Shown here piece after piece: positions 49,096 through 60,484 of a stretch of DNA of 64,000 nucleotides. A model generated the notes under the pieces. That model did not search any database, was not told the origin of the DNA, and worked only from the letters and a program-made list of their open reading frames with translations. The translations under genes were made by a program, and so were the position numbers. The first letter of the stretch is position 1. Every line of letters begins with the position of its first letter. Source of the DNA: Linepithema humile (lineage: Eukaryota; Arthropoda; Insecta; Hymenoptera; Formicidae); assembly GCF_040581485.1 (NCBI RefSeq), contig NC_090133.1, forward strand, positions 1,984,001 through 2,048,000. The letters are read 5' to 3'.

Positions 49096-50226
49096 ATGAT
49101 GAATTGGGATACAAATAAAACAAAGTCATTAATTGAAGAGTACCGTAAAAGACGTATTTTGTGGGATTTGCGTGATCCGAACTACAAAAACAATCGGAAG
49201 AAGATCAAGTTATGGGAAGAACTGGCTTTAAAGTTCGATTGCTCGATAAAGGAAATCAAAAGCAAAGTAAAAAACTTGAGAACGACCTTCCATAGATACA
49301 GAAAGAGGAGGATCAGGTCAGATCAGAGTGATCAGTGGGTCCACTTCGTTTCACTGCGTTTTCTTCTTAATGTTAACACACTAAGAAAGGAAATTTCAAA
49401 TTATAAAGATATTAATTTTGAGGTAAGTGTTTGTATTTATGTTATTTAAAACCACTATACCAATGATCAAGCATCTTTGCTGCGTAAAATAAAAAAATAG
49501 GATACTTGTTATTATAGAAATGCAATGTTAGTTAAAAATTTGGGAAAATAATTTAAGAACAATGTAATTTATGTTTTTTTAAATCAAATTTTTTTAAAAT
49601 ACTTTTACCTTTAGCATAATTCTTTAGTTTTTATTCCAAATTTTATAGGGTGCGTTCACTAAAACAATGTTTAAAAGAAAAATAAAGAAAGAAATAGAAA
49701 TATCTATTAATTAATTTTTAAGGATAATCTGTTTTCATTGTTCCCCCTTTTACAGAATGAGGACGACGTGGAGGACCAAGAAGTCAATGACAGCACAACA
49801 CAACTGAAGGTTGAGGACGAGGCTCCATGTTCTACAGAAATTGAAATTGAGGAAAATGTGCTGCATCGATCACTGACTCTCGACAAGTCTAGAGTTCAAG
49901 AAAGAAATTCTGCTAACACTTCTTTAAATCCACATCTCCGAGCTGCCGGTAGAGAATTTGTGAAGCTCGCTTCTCAGCTAAGAAAGCATAGAAAACAAGG
50001 GATTGACAAAGATGAAGAGGCTAGAAGAGCTGATAAAGCCTACAAAATTTTCAAAAACACTTCACAGCGTGACGAATTCGCTACATTTGGGGAGCACGTG
50101 GCAAATGAAATTAGAAAACTAAATTGGACTGCGCAGACCATTGTAAAACATCACATAAACAACATTTTGTTTGATGCGGCAATGGGGAAATTTGATGCGC
50201 CATCATCCACACACTCGGTTTCTTAG
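49096..50226 (+). CDS. MADF-BESS-like DNA-binding protein, probable PIF/Harbinger accessory gene
   Basis: Two exons, 49096-49422 and 49756-50226 (donor GAG|GTAAGT, acceptor TTTTACAG), 265 aa. The N-terminal MADF domain reads TKSLIEEYRKRRILWDLRDP, then WEELALKFDCSIKEIKSKVKNLRTTF in order, with the expected Trp residues. After an acidic linker, the C-terminus (DEFATFGEHVANEIRKLN) is BESS-like, a protein-interaction module. Two adjacent ATGs (49096, 49099) sit just after palindromic GCATGCGGC repeats. In PIF/Harbinger elements a Myb/MADF protein works with the transposase. The transposase fragment on the opposite strand at 48.7-48.9 kb supports that origin. It appears intact, so it may be a recent element gene or a domesticated one. 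Confidence 0.7.
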
Positions 50227-50852
50227 TTTTCTCCCTCGAATCAAAGTCCTCCTCAACCACTACTCCGCCTATGTTGCCTTGCATTCCACCTATTTCAACT
50301 TATCCAAAACTCCATGCAGCTCCATCAATCAGCTCTTCACTTCCTCCAAGTGAAATGCCTTCTTCGGAAATGATAGAGAAACAACAGAACAGCCTTTAGA
50401 AACTAAATCTTGGTGATTTCACTTTAGAATTGAATATGTGAAGGATTTGTATTTTTTTAATCCTAAAAATCTTTGTCCTAAAAATGGTTTTTTTAGGACT
50501 AAGATATCTTTAAGATACGCGTTATTGGGATATGATAGAAATGTAAAAAATTATAAATATTTTAATTAAATACGATTAAAATAAAAAGTGCTACAAAAAT
50601 CAAATTTTTTGTGTTTTATCTTCTGATTCCTTTTATAAAAATTAATTAAAACAATTTGCATAATAATAAGTGAAAATAAGGAATAACCGCTACTATAAAT
50701 ATTTAAATATAAATAAGAAAAATTTGTTTTTCTAGTTAATTTTAAATTTCTAAATTCATGTATTTTAGTTATAGAAAATGTTGGTTAAGTTTTTCAGTTA
50801 TTTATTTAAGTTTCACAAGGTTTTATAACTTTAAGAAAATAATGAAAAAATT
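50227..50852. other. Spacer between the MADF gene and RpL36
   Basis: AT-rich. A short inverted pair CCTAAAAATGG/TTTTTTAGGAC lies at 50476-50500. The AATAAA of RpL36 (minus) is at 50806-50801. Nothing else was seen. Confidence 0.45.
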
Positions 50853-51607
50853 TTAATGATGAGCTGCTTTCCTCATCTGTACTAGAATGTTGCCAAGTTC
50901 TTCTCGCTTCCTTTTGGCGCGAATATGTGTACCCAGCTAGAATAAAAATTAGTAATGCTAATTCTTATATGATGAATAATGAATATCGGTTACATAAATA
51001 TTAACTTTGATTATATTCTTATCAAAAACAAGTTTTTTAAAATATCTTTAAAAATTTGAGAACTTTTGAATATATTGCTATCCACTTTCTATCATATCAT
51101 CAATATTTTAGATATGTTAACCTATAAAGCAAATAAATTCTACACTTGAAAAACAAGAAATAATGCAGTTGATACTTACCCTTCTTTTCAAAAATTTCAG
51201 AGCACGCTTATCCTTTGACACTTTAAGCAACTCCATAGCTCGTTTCTCATAAGGAGCATGACCTGTGACCTCACGAATCAAGTCACGCACAAACTTATTA
51301 TGTTTAGTGTTAATCTGCAGTGAGAAATGAAAAATAAATTAACATACACGACATAAAAAAAAAGTATATTGAGTTATTCTATATACTGTTCAACAGATTA
51401 TAATGTATTGATTGCAAGAATGCAGCATGTGAAACAACAATGAGTAAATATACAATGTACTACTATTTATAGTATACCAACCCCTTTTAATCTGGATGGT
51501 CGAAGACAAACAGTTTTCCTCTTCTCAGATTTTTTTTTAGCAACTCGAATCTTAGTTGTCTTGTGGCCCTTGTTTAGACCAACGGCCAATTCGTATCTAG
51601 GAGCCAT
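50853..51607 (-). CDS. RpL36: 60S ribosomal protein L36 (eL36)
   Basis: Large-subunit ribosomal protein. Coding exons 51607-51482, 51314-51180 and 50936-50853 give 114 aa, close to family length. The N-terminus [19 protein letters not shown], the middle [20 protein letters not shown] and the Lys/Arg-rich [20 protein letters not shown] are diagnostic. The tail is [15 protein letters not shown]. An acceptor (TGTGCAG) ends one base before the ATG, so a non-coding first exon lies upstream. The gene is head to head with IST1, ~630 bp apart. Confidence 0.96.
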
Positions 51608-51608
51608 C

Positions 51609-52238
51609 CTGCACACACAATAGATTTTATAGGTTATCTCATCAATGGTTAGCACTAAATTTTAACATACGTTAAACACTAATTGTGTGTGAATATAATG
51701 AATTTAAAATTCAGCATAATTGCTAAGATAAATGCATCATATGGATTCATTTAGCTTCAAAGAGATTACATAAATATTTTAAGATTACAAATTTTCCAAA
51801 CCTCGCTACACGGATAGGCACGCGTCAAAAGAACGTAAGCCACGCAAATTCTCCTTCAAAGTAAAGGAAGAAACAGTTTCAACGGTACCTGGTGTGAGAT
51901 ATTAGAACTAAAACAATCCGTGATAAGTAGCGAAATTGGCGCAAAATTCAAATCTTTGTGCGTAGTTTACTTCAGCTTCGAGAAGCGTTGCTTTTTCATC
52001 CTTAGGAAGAGTACAATCTATGTATCGTGTGCTCGATGCCTGGATGATGTCACTCGAGTGTTATCATCCGCCTGATCAACAAGAAGGTTAGGTAAGGAAA
52101 ACTGTCATCATCGTTGAAGTAATTGATTTTAATTATGTTTTTAGGATTTAAAACGCGAATAACAAGTATAAACTTACAAATTTTTTGCAAAAAAAGGAAA
52201 GAAACAAAGTAGTGATTGAAGAAGAAGATACCACAAAG
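51609..52238. other. Head-to-head promoter region of RpL36 and IST1
   Basis: Contains the 5' non-coding parts of both genes and a TTAGG-like motif (GGTTAGGTAAGG, 52086). No additional coding sequence. A shared bidirectional promoter is inferred from spacing only. Confidence 0.45.
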
Positions 52239-53760
52239 ATGTTCTCAAGCGGGCCAAACTATACGAAACTAAAAACGCATTTGCGTTTAGCTATTAATCG
52301 ATTGAAGCTGCTGGAGAAGAAGAAGACAGAGCTAGCGCAGAAAGCGCGCCGCGAGATCGCTGATTACATTGCTGCCGGCAAAACGGAGCGCGCTAAAATC
52401 CGAGTAGAGCACATCATCCGCGAGGATTACATGGTGGAAGCAATGGAACTACTAGAGATGTACTGCGATTTGTTGCTAGCACGGTTCGGTCTCATCCAAC
52501 AAATGAAGTGAGTTCAGTATGTTTTTCTGACATTGTTGATAGATTCTCTGATAATACCGATATTTCCCTTGCGACATCTCCTTCATATCATTTTCAGGAA
52601 TCTTGATGATGGCCTAGCAGAAGCTATATCCACTATTATTTGGGCGGCGCCTCGCATTCAAACAGATGTCCAGGAAATCAAAGTAATAGCGGACATCTTG
52701 ACATCCAAATATGGCAGACAATATACAGAGGCATGCAGGGAGGAGGCAATCCAGACTATATCAGAGAAGTTAAAGCATAAAATGAGTGTACAGTCGCCTT
52801 CCAAACTGCTTGTGGAGAAATATTTAATAGAGATCGCCAAGAACTACAACGTGGAGTACGAGCCGGACCCACAAGTGATGGCAGATGGCCAAGACGCGAT
52901 GTTGATAGACATAGGAGCAAACGCAGGGGAATCAAGGAACAATTTGGATACAGCTAGCGGAGGAGGAATCCCTCATCCGCTCGGTTTCATAGGTTTTCCA
53001 CAGCCACCTCTGTTACCTGATTCTGGATTTCATTCTAATGTGGTAATTCAAATAACCCTTTATCCTTTGTAAAAAGACTTGATATTTTTGTAAATTTATA
53101 AAGTTGCCTAGAGACAATTTCTGTATTACTTTGTGCATCACGAAAGATATTGTTTCAGAATTCAGGAAAGGATCCTTCAACTTTGGGATTTGCATCTCCA
53201 ACATCTCCACCTTCCGTTGAAAAAGATCAGAATACTGCTTTCAATCCCGCTGCGTTTTCGTATAATATACCTTTGGACAACGCCAATTCGAACAAGCCCG
53301 TGAGCAACTAGCATTTATCATCAATAGAATGATTTTATAAAATAAATTGTCTACAAAATTTTTAATTATAGGAAGAAGACTTACCACCGCCATACCGACC
53401 CGACTTTCCGCCTGACTTAAACAAACAGGTAAAGTCACACAATTTTCCTGTATCTATTAATTTTTATAGAATAATTATTAAAATGAAGTTGACATATTTA
53501 CACAAAAATATAATAACGCTCTTGTAGAATTGTATTATTCTTTTGTTGCATAAATAAACCATGTGCAATTCTTTGTACAGTCGGATGAGAAGCCGAAACC
53601 ACAGCCACGATCCAAAATGCCGATGAACAACTATCAACTTCCGGATCTGCCAGCAGTTCCTACAGAAAACAACGAACTACCCGCGAATCCACCCGAGAAC
53701 GATGACATTGATTTCGACGACCTCATGAAGCGATTCGAGGATCTGAAGAAGAGGAAGTAG
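52239..53760 (+). CDS. IST1: IST1 homolog, ESCRT-III-associated factor
   Basis: ESCRT-III-like protein that recruits VPS4 and other MIT-domain proteins during multivesicular body sorting and cytokinetic abscission. Exons 52239-52507, 52598-53042, 53159-53299, 53372-53428 and 53581-53760 give 363 aa, the usual length. The N-terminal helical core starts MFSSGPNYTKLKTHLRLAIN and continues through ELAQKARREIADYIAAGK and RVEHIIREDYMVEAMELLE. A Pro/Asn-rich linker follows. The C-terminus has the MIT-interacting motif (DDLMKRFEDLKKRK), a MIM1-type helix with the expected Leu/Met and Lys spacing. The ATG at 52239 has an AAAG context and begins the conserved core; in-frame sequence upstream is 5' UTR. 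Confidence 0.95.
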
Positions 53761-54192
53761 CGCTCGTCGGATACAAAAGTAATCTTGTACATCATGTAAG
53801 GAGCAGAGATTACTTCCGTTTTTATTTTCTTATTACGAAACGATACTACATTTAGTTGCAAGCCTTCCACGAAAGGATGATGTTTGAGGGGCAATTTAAT
53901 ATATGCTTTTGCAATATATATAGAATAATAAAAATAACCTACACAAGTACGCTTTATCTATGCGCGAAAGTCGAATTGTATAAATTGTTATAATATTAAT
54001 TAATGTATAATATGTTATTTATTGTACATTTTATTACATGTTCCACGGTGTTTTGCTAGAGCTGTATATAGTCTCTTTTCAAATCATATCTTTACGAGAA
54101 CAATTAATTTTCCCTACTTATGTCTTCTTATTGCTTTTTTTGTAGAACTTATCTAGTCGATTATTAAGACATCTACGTACGATGTGTCATTA
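53761..54192. other. Tail-to-tail spacer, IST1 and OBP
   Basis: AT-rich 3' UTR sequence of both genes. An AATAAAAATAA run near 53924-53934 is a candidate poly(A) signal for IST1. Confidence 0.45.
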
Positions 54193-55757
54193 CTAATTAT
54201 TCCAATCATCACATCTCTGCAAAAAAGTGATTACGTTATCGATACAATATTAACTTGGAGAATATGAGAATTCTATGCGCATCTTTGAGATTGATTTTCT
54301 TAGAATTCTCTCTTATGACTTTCACAACGGACAAGAAAAACTCGAGTCCTTAAAATCATTTCTTAAAAACTTAAGATCTATTGTCTGTCAATTTTAAATA
54401 ATTATGTTGAACGTACTTCTTTTCCTTTATCAGTCAAACAGGTGAGAAGATTTTGCGAAAAGTAACAGTTGTCCTGCCTCACATTTGAACCGAGATAGTG
54501 AAAACATTCTATGATAGCTTCCTCCAAAAAGTCCTCCAGTTCCGGATTGTGTACGTTGTGTGTCACGAGTTGAGTAACCGAGTCCTGCTCGGGAAATCCT
54601 CTTTGGTCCACCTGTAAACATCAAGAAGACCAATCGACGAATCTGCCATTAAGCTCTGGATTATTTTCTATACTTACCACGTTTAATTCGTTGAAGAAAC
54701 ACTGGATGACGCACTACAGAAATTCGTAGATTTCATTAATATCAATTATCACTAGTTTCAAGTTAAAAAATTGTAACATCCACCAATATATCTTACAGCT
54801 TGTTTACGTTCTTTGTAATTTTCAGAATTGCTGTTATGCTGCTGGTCGTAGCTCGTTCTGGCTGCTCCGTTAAAGTAGCGATTATTATTGCCACGATTGG
54901 GATACTGTGCGTTTTCCTCTGTATAGTTGAAGGAATAGCGTCGGTCGTTGCCGCTTCTCCGATCGTTCCCGCGATTTCTGAAACATTAGTCTTCACTTTT
55001 AGAAACCGGATCGGTTCTCCGACTTTTCCAAAAGTTTCCGAACTTATTTTTATAAATTATTCACGTATAGATTTACCGATTGTTATTCTGGTCTTTCCAA
55101 GACTGTGAATTGGAGTGCTTGTTGCCACCGCTGCCACTCAGGAAAAACTTCGTGTCGAATATATCGATATTCGAGGAGTCCTCACTGCTGTCCTCGTACT
55201 CGCTCGACGAGGAGTCATCGCTGTAACTATTGTCGCCACTGGACCGCTTCTTGCACACTTGCACGATTTTCCGAAATTGATCGTCTGCCTGCTGGATGCC
55301 TGATCTACATTTCAACGACTGCAAGTGTGGAAACATTCATCAAATGCGACTGACGATTGGATTCTCAAGTTATTATATTCTTTATTTCTAAAGTTTGTCA
55401 AGATGATATCAATATATAGATATAGTAAAACACAGTATTCTCTGAGTGCACTCAATTCTCTTAACACGTTTGCATTTCTATTCATGCATAAACTTCATTT
55501 CCGCGGAAAGACGTTTTCATAGAATGCAAGCTTATGAATCATTTCTCTCAGTTTTTGATTCGATAAATCGACGAAAGAAATATTCAAGTATTTTTTTGCA
55601 CAGTTTCAACAATACGAGTGACAGTATTATATGCAAAACTTCTTTTTCTCTGGCAGAGTTTGTTTAAAATGCAATAGATTTTTTTCAAAATACTTACAAT
55701 TGCCGACTTCACCAGCAACAAACAAACGCACAGAGCAATGAGGATCACTCTGGCCAT
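54193..55757 (-). CDS. Odorant-binding protein, Obp59a-like
   Basis: Secreted small-ligand carrier. Exons 55757-55698, 55318-55077, 54977-54797, 54713-54678, 54611-54417 and 54216-54193 give 245 aa. The first exon is a signal peptide (RVILIALCVCLLLVKSA). The mature protein has a first Cys (LKCRSG), the C-x3-C pair of OBPs (CVIQC) and three further Cys (IIECFHYL, DNC, LLTC). The last Cys (RCDDWNN) sits on a 24-nt terminal exon. Between the first Cys pair and C-x3-C lies an unusually long Asp/Ser- then Asn/Arg-rich insert. That insert, with GFPEQDSVTQLVTHNVHNPEL, resembles the Obp59a class, which in Drosophila is linked to humidity sensing. Family call is good; orthology is from memory. Confidence 0.7.
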
Positions 55758-56127
55758 CGTTGTATGGACCTGTTCTTGAAAATGACATTCCTCATTTCTT
55801 CACGTGTATTTATAAAGTATCATTAAAAATGCTCATATCACATAAATAAGACAGGTTGACGGATGAGTGATTGTTCACGAGACAATATACTCTTTTCTGT
55901 GGCTGGAGACACGCTTGACTGCCTTCCTTACGTAATTCTTCTAATTACTGATCGGACTACCGTGACCATTGTCACGGGTGAGTCCTTTGTGAAAGGAAAT
56001 CATCGAGTTGAGAGAGAGAGAGAAGAATCCAATCAAACGGGGAAAGTGAGAGCTTCATGGAGACACAACACACGAGCCTGAACGCATTCAAGCGATCAGT
56101 TCTCCGAAAACTATCTATCGATATACA
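55758..56127. other. Head-to-head region of the OBP and cuticular protein genes
   Basis: About 370 bp containing both upstream regions. A GAGAGAGAGAGA run lies near 56011-56022. No coding sequence. Confidence 0.4.
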
Positions 56128-57503
56128 ATGTATTTCAAGTGCTTCGTAAGTATTTATATTAATCGTTACGAGTACATCTTCTGCGAGAAATTTGTTTTCG
56201 ATAATTTGATAATCTCTTTTATCAAGAAGAGTAACAGATTTCGCAGATATAAAGGCGATTCAATTGTGCCAGCTATTTCGTTCATCAATTGAGTCATTTT
56301 GTATTAAATCGCAAATAAAGAATTTAATTAAAAAACAGAATTAACTGGCATACTTAACTCTTACGAGTGACGAACTCATTTTTTATTATTTTTTATTATT
56401 CAATTATATTAATAAAACTAAGTTCTGAAAATAAAAGCACTTACATATGCGAGAAAATTGTACGATGTATAAAATAAAAAGCATTAAAAATACTGGATTA
56501 TCCGCTGTCACGATAGAGTATTTTTTTTATATTGATACGAAATAAATTCTTTAGATAATGTCAAACTTTCTTTTAACTGATATCGCATCCCGTTAAAATG
56601 TATTCCTTGTTCAATCAATCACGTCATTTATGTCTCACTTTTCCTATTCATACTCATCATTTCTATTTTCAAGATGAACACAATTTAGTAAAACGAATTT
56701 TCGAATTTTTAATTCCTTACAAAAAAAATTACTAAAAATCTAAAAGAGAATTCGAGCATTCCTTATATTCTTCCTTGCAGCTTCTTCTTAAACTCTCTTC
56801 GCTCGCAATTATGTTGCCAGTGCATGACGATAATGTGAACGGAACAGTCGTGTCGCCATATTCAAGCCATATTTCAACGATTTATCCCGCTTTTATACCT
56901 AAAAAAATAACGAAGGAATCATCAGACGGAAGTCGAATAGAATTTCAAATAAGGAATCACCAGGGCCCGGGAACATACATATTCGGTTTCGATACAGGAC
57001 ATGGGTAAGCGCGCATTATATATATATCAATTGTATTACAATTGCTTAGAAGTTGACTCCGATTAACCCATTTAGCGTCACAATGCTTAATCAGAATTAC
57101 TGCTCCCCGTCTTATCGTATTTTTTTCCATAAACTCGATAAAAATATAAAAAGTGAAGCAATATAGAATGTAAATCAGATCCCATAAATTACAAAAATCA
57201 AATTATAAGAAAAAAATTGGACCGATATTACTCGATTGCGAATGATAATCCTTCATTCTTTGGCAATGAATGGCATTGTGGGATTCGAGAAAGTGATCGT
57301 TGAAAATAATGATGTGTCATTCTTGTCGAAGCAAAAATCGGCAGTACAGAATGGAGGAGCGTCTTCGAGATGGGAGCGTCAAAGGTCGATACGGTTTCTA
57401 CGATGCGAAGGGAAAACTCAGAGCGGTCAGTTATATCGCGGGCCCCGTCGGTGGTTATGAAGAGCGTCATCACGAAACCGTCGCTCACAAACCTGAAACT
57501 TAA
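56128..57503 (+). CDS. Cuticular protein with divergent Rebers-Riddiford-type domain
   Basis: Extracellular structural protein of cuticle. Exons 56128-56145, 56781-57004 and 57332-57503 give 137 aa. The signal peptide (MYFKCFLLLKLSSLAIMLP) spans the first junction; an 18-nt first coding exon is typical of insect cuticular protein genes. The domain is GTYIFGFDTGHGKNRQYRME, then GSVKGRYGFYDAKGKLRAVS and YIAGPVGGYEE. It matches the Rebers-Riddiford chitin-binding consensus in order (aromatic-rich Y-x-F-x-F/Y, G-x-Y-x-Y, Y-x-A). It may belong to a low-complexity subgroup; the RR class is not assigned. Acceptor of the last exon (GTCGAAG) is weak but gives the conserved HGKNRQ join. Confidence 0.75.
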
Positions 57504-58071
57504 TGTGCATGAAACGCCTTTGTCAAATTAAACGAATTAAACGTACCAATTAAAACGTACCGATTAAGAAATGACGAATTGTTGGAACCGTACTTCGGGA
57601 TATCGGATGTATGATGCTCAACGAAGTTGATCACGCAATCCAGGATTTGGGGGGAGAATACAGTACATCCGAGGCATTGTGTATAAGTTAATTTCGCCGC
57701 CTTGGGATTGAACGTTTATTTAACAATAACAATTGCTATATAAGAAAAAAATGCAACGCAAAAAAATATGTAAATGTTATATAATATACCAATAGATATA
57801 TATTATATATATATGTATGTACATGTATATACTTATGTGTGTGTCCTCTGTGTATATGTATGTGTGTGTGTATGTGTATACCTTAATCCATACAGAGAAA
57901 CACAATTTTCGCTGAATGGATTGCACAAAAGTGTTAATTAAATGTATATGTGTTCTTCGCTCGTCCACCCTGTGTGCTGCTCCGCTGTTTCCTTATTTTA
58001 AACACGTATCGCTCCTCTGGATCTTCGCACTCTTTCTGGAAGTCGTTCCTCGTCAACGGTCGCTTCGGCAA
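57504..58071. other. Spacer with TA/GT microsatellite
   Basis: Contains 3' UTRs of the cuticular protein and the acyltransferase. A mixed (TA)n/(TG)n run spans 57795-57880. No gene. Confidence 0.5.
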
Positions 58072-60484
58072 TTATTTGTTCTTCGCATCCGCCGCGCCGT
58101 ATGACGAGCCCTTACTGATTTCTGACATTCCGAGAGTTTTGTACATTAGCAGATAAACTGTAATTGAATTCGTTATCGTGAGAAACATGATCATATTCAT
58201 AAAGTACAAGGATATATGTATTTTAGGATTTGTAAAAAGAAGAAGGAACGTAAGAAATAACGCTTAAACAAGAAGAGAATCAAGCGAGCAAGCATTCTGA
58301 AATTTCTCATACTCATAACACGTCTAAATTCAATAATATTTCAAAGTCTAAAATAAACAAAGAAATTAACGGAAAAAAAGAAAGACTACAAGAACCAAAG
58401 TCAAATGTCAGGGCGTGAAAAAAACTTATTATTAATCGATGTAAGGATGATCACGCGTAAACGCGCGAAATACCGCGTGTTGTTTACATGCACGATAAAT
58501 CATCATCGGTTACAATCTTGCCAGTCTGAAGTCCGAAATTACATCGATAATGAACTTTCAAACGCCCCGACATACGCCCCTTTTACAGCCTTCTTTTCTT
58601 CCTATTAATTTCTCGCTTCAATGTCTAATCTTTAAAAGTATAACGATATCTTTTATTAACTAAATGCAAGCGTTAATGTAACTAATAGACTAATCGAAGA
58701 TAATGATGTGTTAATGAAGAGGGAGGATGTACTACTTACATGAAAAGATAATTGCAACTCCGATGGAAAAATAGGTGATCGAGCCGGATAGGAGGAGCCT
58801 TAGAAGGTAATACAGCATTGGTACAAGGACAACTACCGACCAGAATATGGTATTAATGAGGGAATAATATCTTCTCTTTAACGTGAACGTGTCTGTCCTA
58901 GGCACTCCACTTGTCGTAAAAAAATCGCCGGTCTCATAGAAGCTCTCCATCATACGATCCTATCGAATAAAGAATTCATCTAAACGCAACTGTTCGGCGC
59001 GAACTAGCAGCAGAAATCAGTTTTCGTGAGCGCTTAATTTAATCGCAATGTTTATAATTCCAGATTTGCAATGTGCAAGATACTCAAGCTACGGATATAA
59101 ATCAAGTAGGCGGTGATAATATGGTTATCTTTTGTGGAACAAAGAGAATTACTCAAAGCCCCTAAATTCGATCAAGCGTCTACTTCAACTCAGATAACAT
59201 CTCTATGTGTCGGTTAAAGAAAACAATTTTTTTTTTTCGGTTACACCACCGATTACGAGATTGTGTATCTCTACCAAAATCGCACAAACCTTTTCCGTCC
59301 GATGTCAAAGAGAGGTACGGTACCTTTTGCTGGTAGAGCTTGTGCAGCCATTCAGCGGCAGCCTCATCGTCCTCCGGCACCTCCTCGATGGGGATTCTTT
59401 TGACATACATATAACCCTGCTGCCGTTTCCCTAGAAGGAGATTCTTCATGGTCGGCTTCACCGGGTCAGATGGCTTGAACGCTATCTGAATATCGTAGAT
59501 AGCCGTCGCTTTGCCTCTCATGTGCGGAACGCTGGCCGTGAAGCCTTTTGTGCGTGGCGTTAAATGGTACTTCAGCACCGGGAGACCTTTGTCAATAGCG
59601 AATTGCTGACTGGCTTCCAACTTCTTCGGCGTGAAGCGTGTACCCTCGGGGTAAAGCAGCAGCTGCGTGATCAACGATGATTATTTTTAGGATTGGTTAA
59701 TACAATTGTACTCAAATAAAAAAAAAACAAAAACAAAATGGAAAGAGTATGCACTCACCCACATCGTGTCGGGATATTCGACCAGCTCCTTAATTTGATA
59801 CTTGATTTTCTCTTTATCTTTCTCCCAACTCCTCTCAAGAAAGATGCTCTCAGCAAACTTCCATGCCCATCCCAATGTTGGAATATACTGTATCGACTTC
59901 TTGGCATATGCTTTGCAGTTCTAAAAAAAAATTGTTATTAAAAAATAGATACTTGAAAGATGTCGCCGCATGTGTATGCGAGATAATTTTTATTCATACA
60001 ATTCAGGAACTTTATATTCGCGCTATGTATTTGATTAGAGATTACTTACGCCTAACAGTCTTACACGATCGCACAACAGCCAGCCTATCAACCAGTCGGT
60101 TTCGTAACTATGGTTCATCAAAAGATAGCCATGCTCATTACCGACATATTTGTCAAAGTTCTCTTTATCCATGTACAATATTAAGTCAGATCCTGCCCAC
60201 CATTCTGCCATAAACACTAACTCTGAAAAAGATAAGATTCAAAACATTAAAAAATAGTATTACAAATATATGAAGAGTATAATTAAAAATGAAATAAACT
60301 TACGACAGTAAAAGGAGTAGCAGAGATAGTAATTAATCTTGCGGTAAAGATACTTAGAGCAAGGTCTCAGTCCAAAGTATAAAATGCATTGGAAGAAATT
60401 TATTATCAAGCCGGATGTAAAAAATGTAATGGCGAACATAAGATGCACCACTGTCGATTGCTTCACAGAGGTAAACACTCCCAT
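58072..60484 (-). CDS. 1-acylglycerol-3-phosphate O-acyltransferase, AGPAT3/4 type
   Basis: Transfers an acyl chain from acyl-CoA to lysophosphatidic acid in ER membranes. Exons 60484-60304, 60222-60050, 59920-59759, 59662-59324, 58959-58740 and 58157-58072 give 386 aa, matching AGPAT3/4 (~376-380). N-terminal hydrophobic helices (VVHLMFAITFFTSGLIINFF) are followed by the catalytic NHX4D motif NHSYETD (His98, Asp103). EGTRF (~178-182) lies in LLLYPEGTRFTPKK. Hydrophobic C-terminal segments (WSVVVLVPMLYYLLRLLL) follow. The last exon ends SEISKGSSYG, which matches the AGPAT3/4 C-terminus and fixes the final splice. That splice uses a donor at 58739-58738 just before an in-frame TAG, so the shorter reading (ending FSCK) is probably unspliced. 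Confidence 0.92.
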
